Shown here: positions 63,916 through 64,000 of the stretch, piece by piece
Layout: each line of letters starts with the position of its first letter
Position numbering within the stretch: position 1 is the first letter of the stretch
DNA from: Gulosibacter chungangensis
Lineage (GTDB): Bacteria > Actinomycetota > Actinomycetes > Actinomycetales > Microbacteriaceae
Assembly: GCF_008831155.1 (NCBI RefSeq)
Contig: NZ_WBKB01000005.1
Location: 216,251-280,250 of the forward strand
Direction: 5' to 3'
DNA: 64,000 nt
Position numbers and translations under genes: made by a program
Notes under the pieces: model-generated
What the model saw: only the letters and a program-made list of their open reading frames with translations
The model's database searches: none
Told to the model about the DNA's origin: nothing

Positions 63916-64000
63916 CTATGCGGCCAGGACCATTGGCTGGTGGAGGTCGTGGGCCTCGACCGGAGTTAAGTAATCAATCCCGGAATGCAGGCGGCGCCGG
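63916..64000 (-). CDS. IS3-family transposase, C-terminal fragment running off the window
   Basis: The last 27 residues read RRRLHSGIDYLTPVEAHDLH... ending QPMVLAA, which matches the C-terminus of IS3-group OrfB transposases (RRxHSxxxYLTPVE). The 5' part lies beyond the window. The putative end of the element is near TGTCAAG at 63874, inside the start of the IS1249-like transposase. Confidence 0.75.
   Translation of the reverse strand, partial: RRRLHSGIDYLTPVEAHDLHQPMVLAA

Overview
The window is about 60% GC, densely packed, and typical of a high-GC Gram-positive actinobacterium of the Micrococcales; Microbacteriaceae is my best guess. Pointers are the actinobacterial EttA, DUF6993-like lipoprotein and thioesterase run, a truncated haemoglobin of the GlbO type, a relative of the mycothiol-dependent nitroreductase Rv2466c, DtxR/IdeR-type iron boxes, an LAxTG-type sortase signal, many GTG/TTG starts and many stop/start overlaps. 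No plasmid or phage genes and no CRISPR array were seen. Genus was not resolved.

Layout. 1-2.2 kb: 3' end of a sugar ABC transporter ATPase, then a LacI-type regulator; 2.2-3.0 kb: nagB on the opposite strand. 3.2-4.4 kb: a LysE-type exporter divergent from an Lrp/AsnC regulator, with a perfect 16-bp palindrome between them. 4.6-9.6 kb: serine hydrolase, amidohydrolase, GH16-like protein, GyrI-like protein, tRNA-His and orn. 9.7-10.8 kb: tRNA-Arg followed by a deletion scar joining the remains of a divergent eamA/lysR pair. 10.8-14.9 kb: CobW-type GTPase, alpha/beta hydrolase, a tract of 17-bp and 21-bp tandem repeats, nadE, a small unknown gene, msrA. 14.9-21 kb: gltB-gltD. 21.3-27 kb: an SSB, a lipoprotein, ettA, a thioesterase, an unknown protein and gdhA. 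27.1-30.7 kb: TPP riboswitch with thiBPQ. 30.6-33.3 kb: CynX-type transporter, glbO and mscS on the minus strand. 33.5-43.7 kb: split yeiH-type exporter, REP-like repeats, pepN, a heterodimeric ABC exporter, then a DsbA-like protein, rpiB and nei. glbO, pepN, the DsbA-like gene, rpiB and nei match the order I recall for Mycobacterium tuberculosis Rv2470-Rv2464c, with insertions. 43.7-48.6 kb: a 1646-residue polytopic membrane protein. 48.8-50.3 kb: tRNA-Gly and a thiolase.

The most distinctive locus is 50.4-61.7 kb, a seven-gene iron-uptake operon preceded by two DtxR/IdeR-like boxes. It encodes a cell-wall-anchored protein with two beta-propeller-like halves (LASTG sorting signal), a FecB-type binding lipoprotein, two membrane-anchored multi-domain surface proteins sharing domain types, two different FecCD permeases and an ATPase. 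The genes after the first are joined by stop/start overlaps. I see no HtaA/CR or NEAT domain. My inference is an iron-regulated wall-to-membrane relay feeding a siderophore-type ABC importer; ligand and receptor mechanism are unknown. One of its permeases starts with an 18-bp minisatellite encoding hexapeptide repeats.

The right end (62.6-64 kb) holds an MBL-fold hydrolase, tRNA-Pro, a frameshifted IS1249-like transposase whose terminal 74 bp are duplicated, and the end of an IS3-family transposase that runs off the window.
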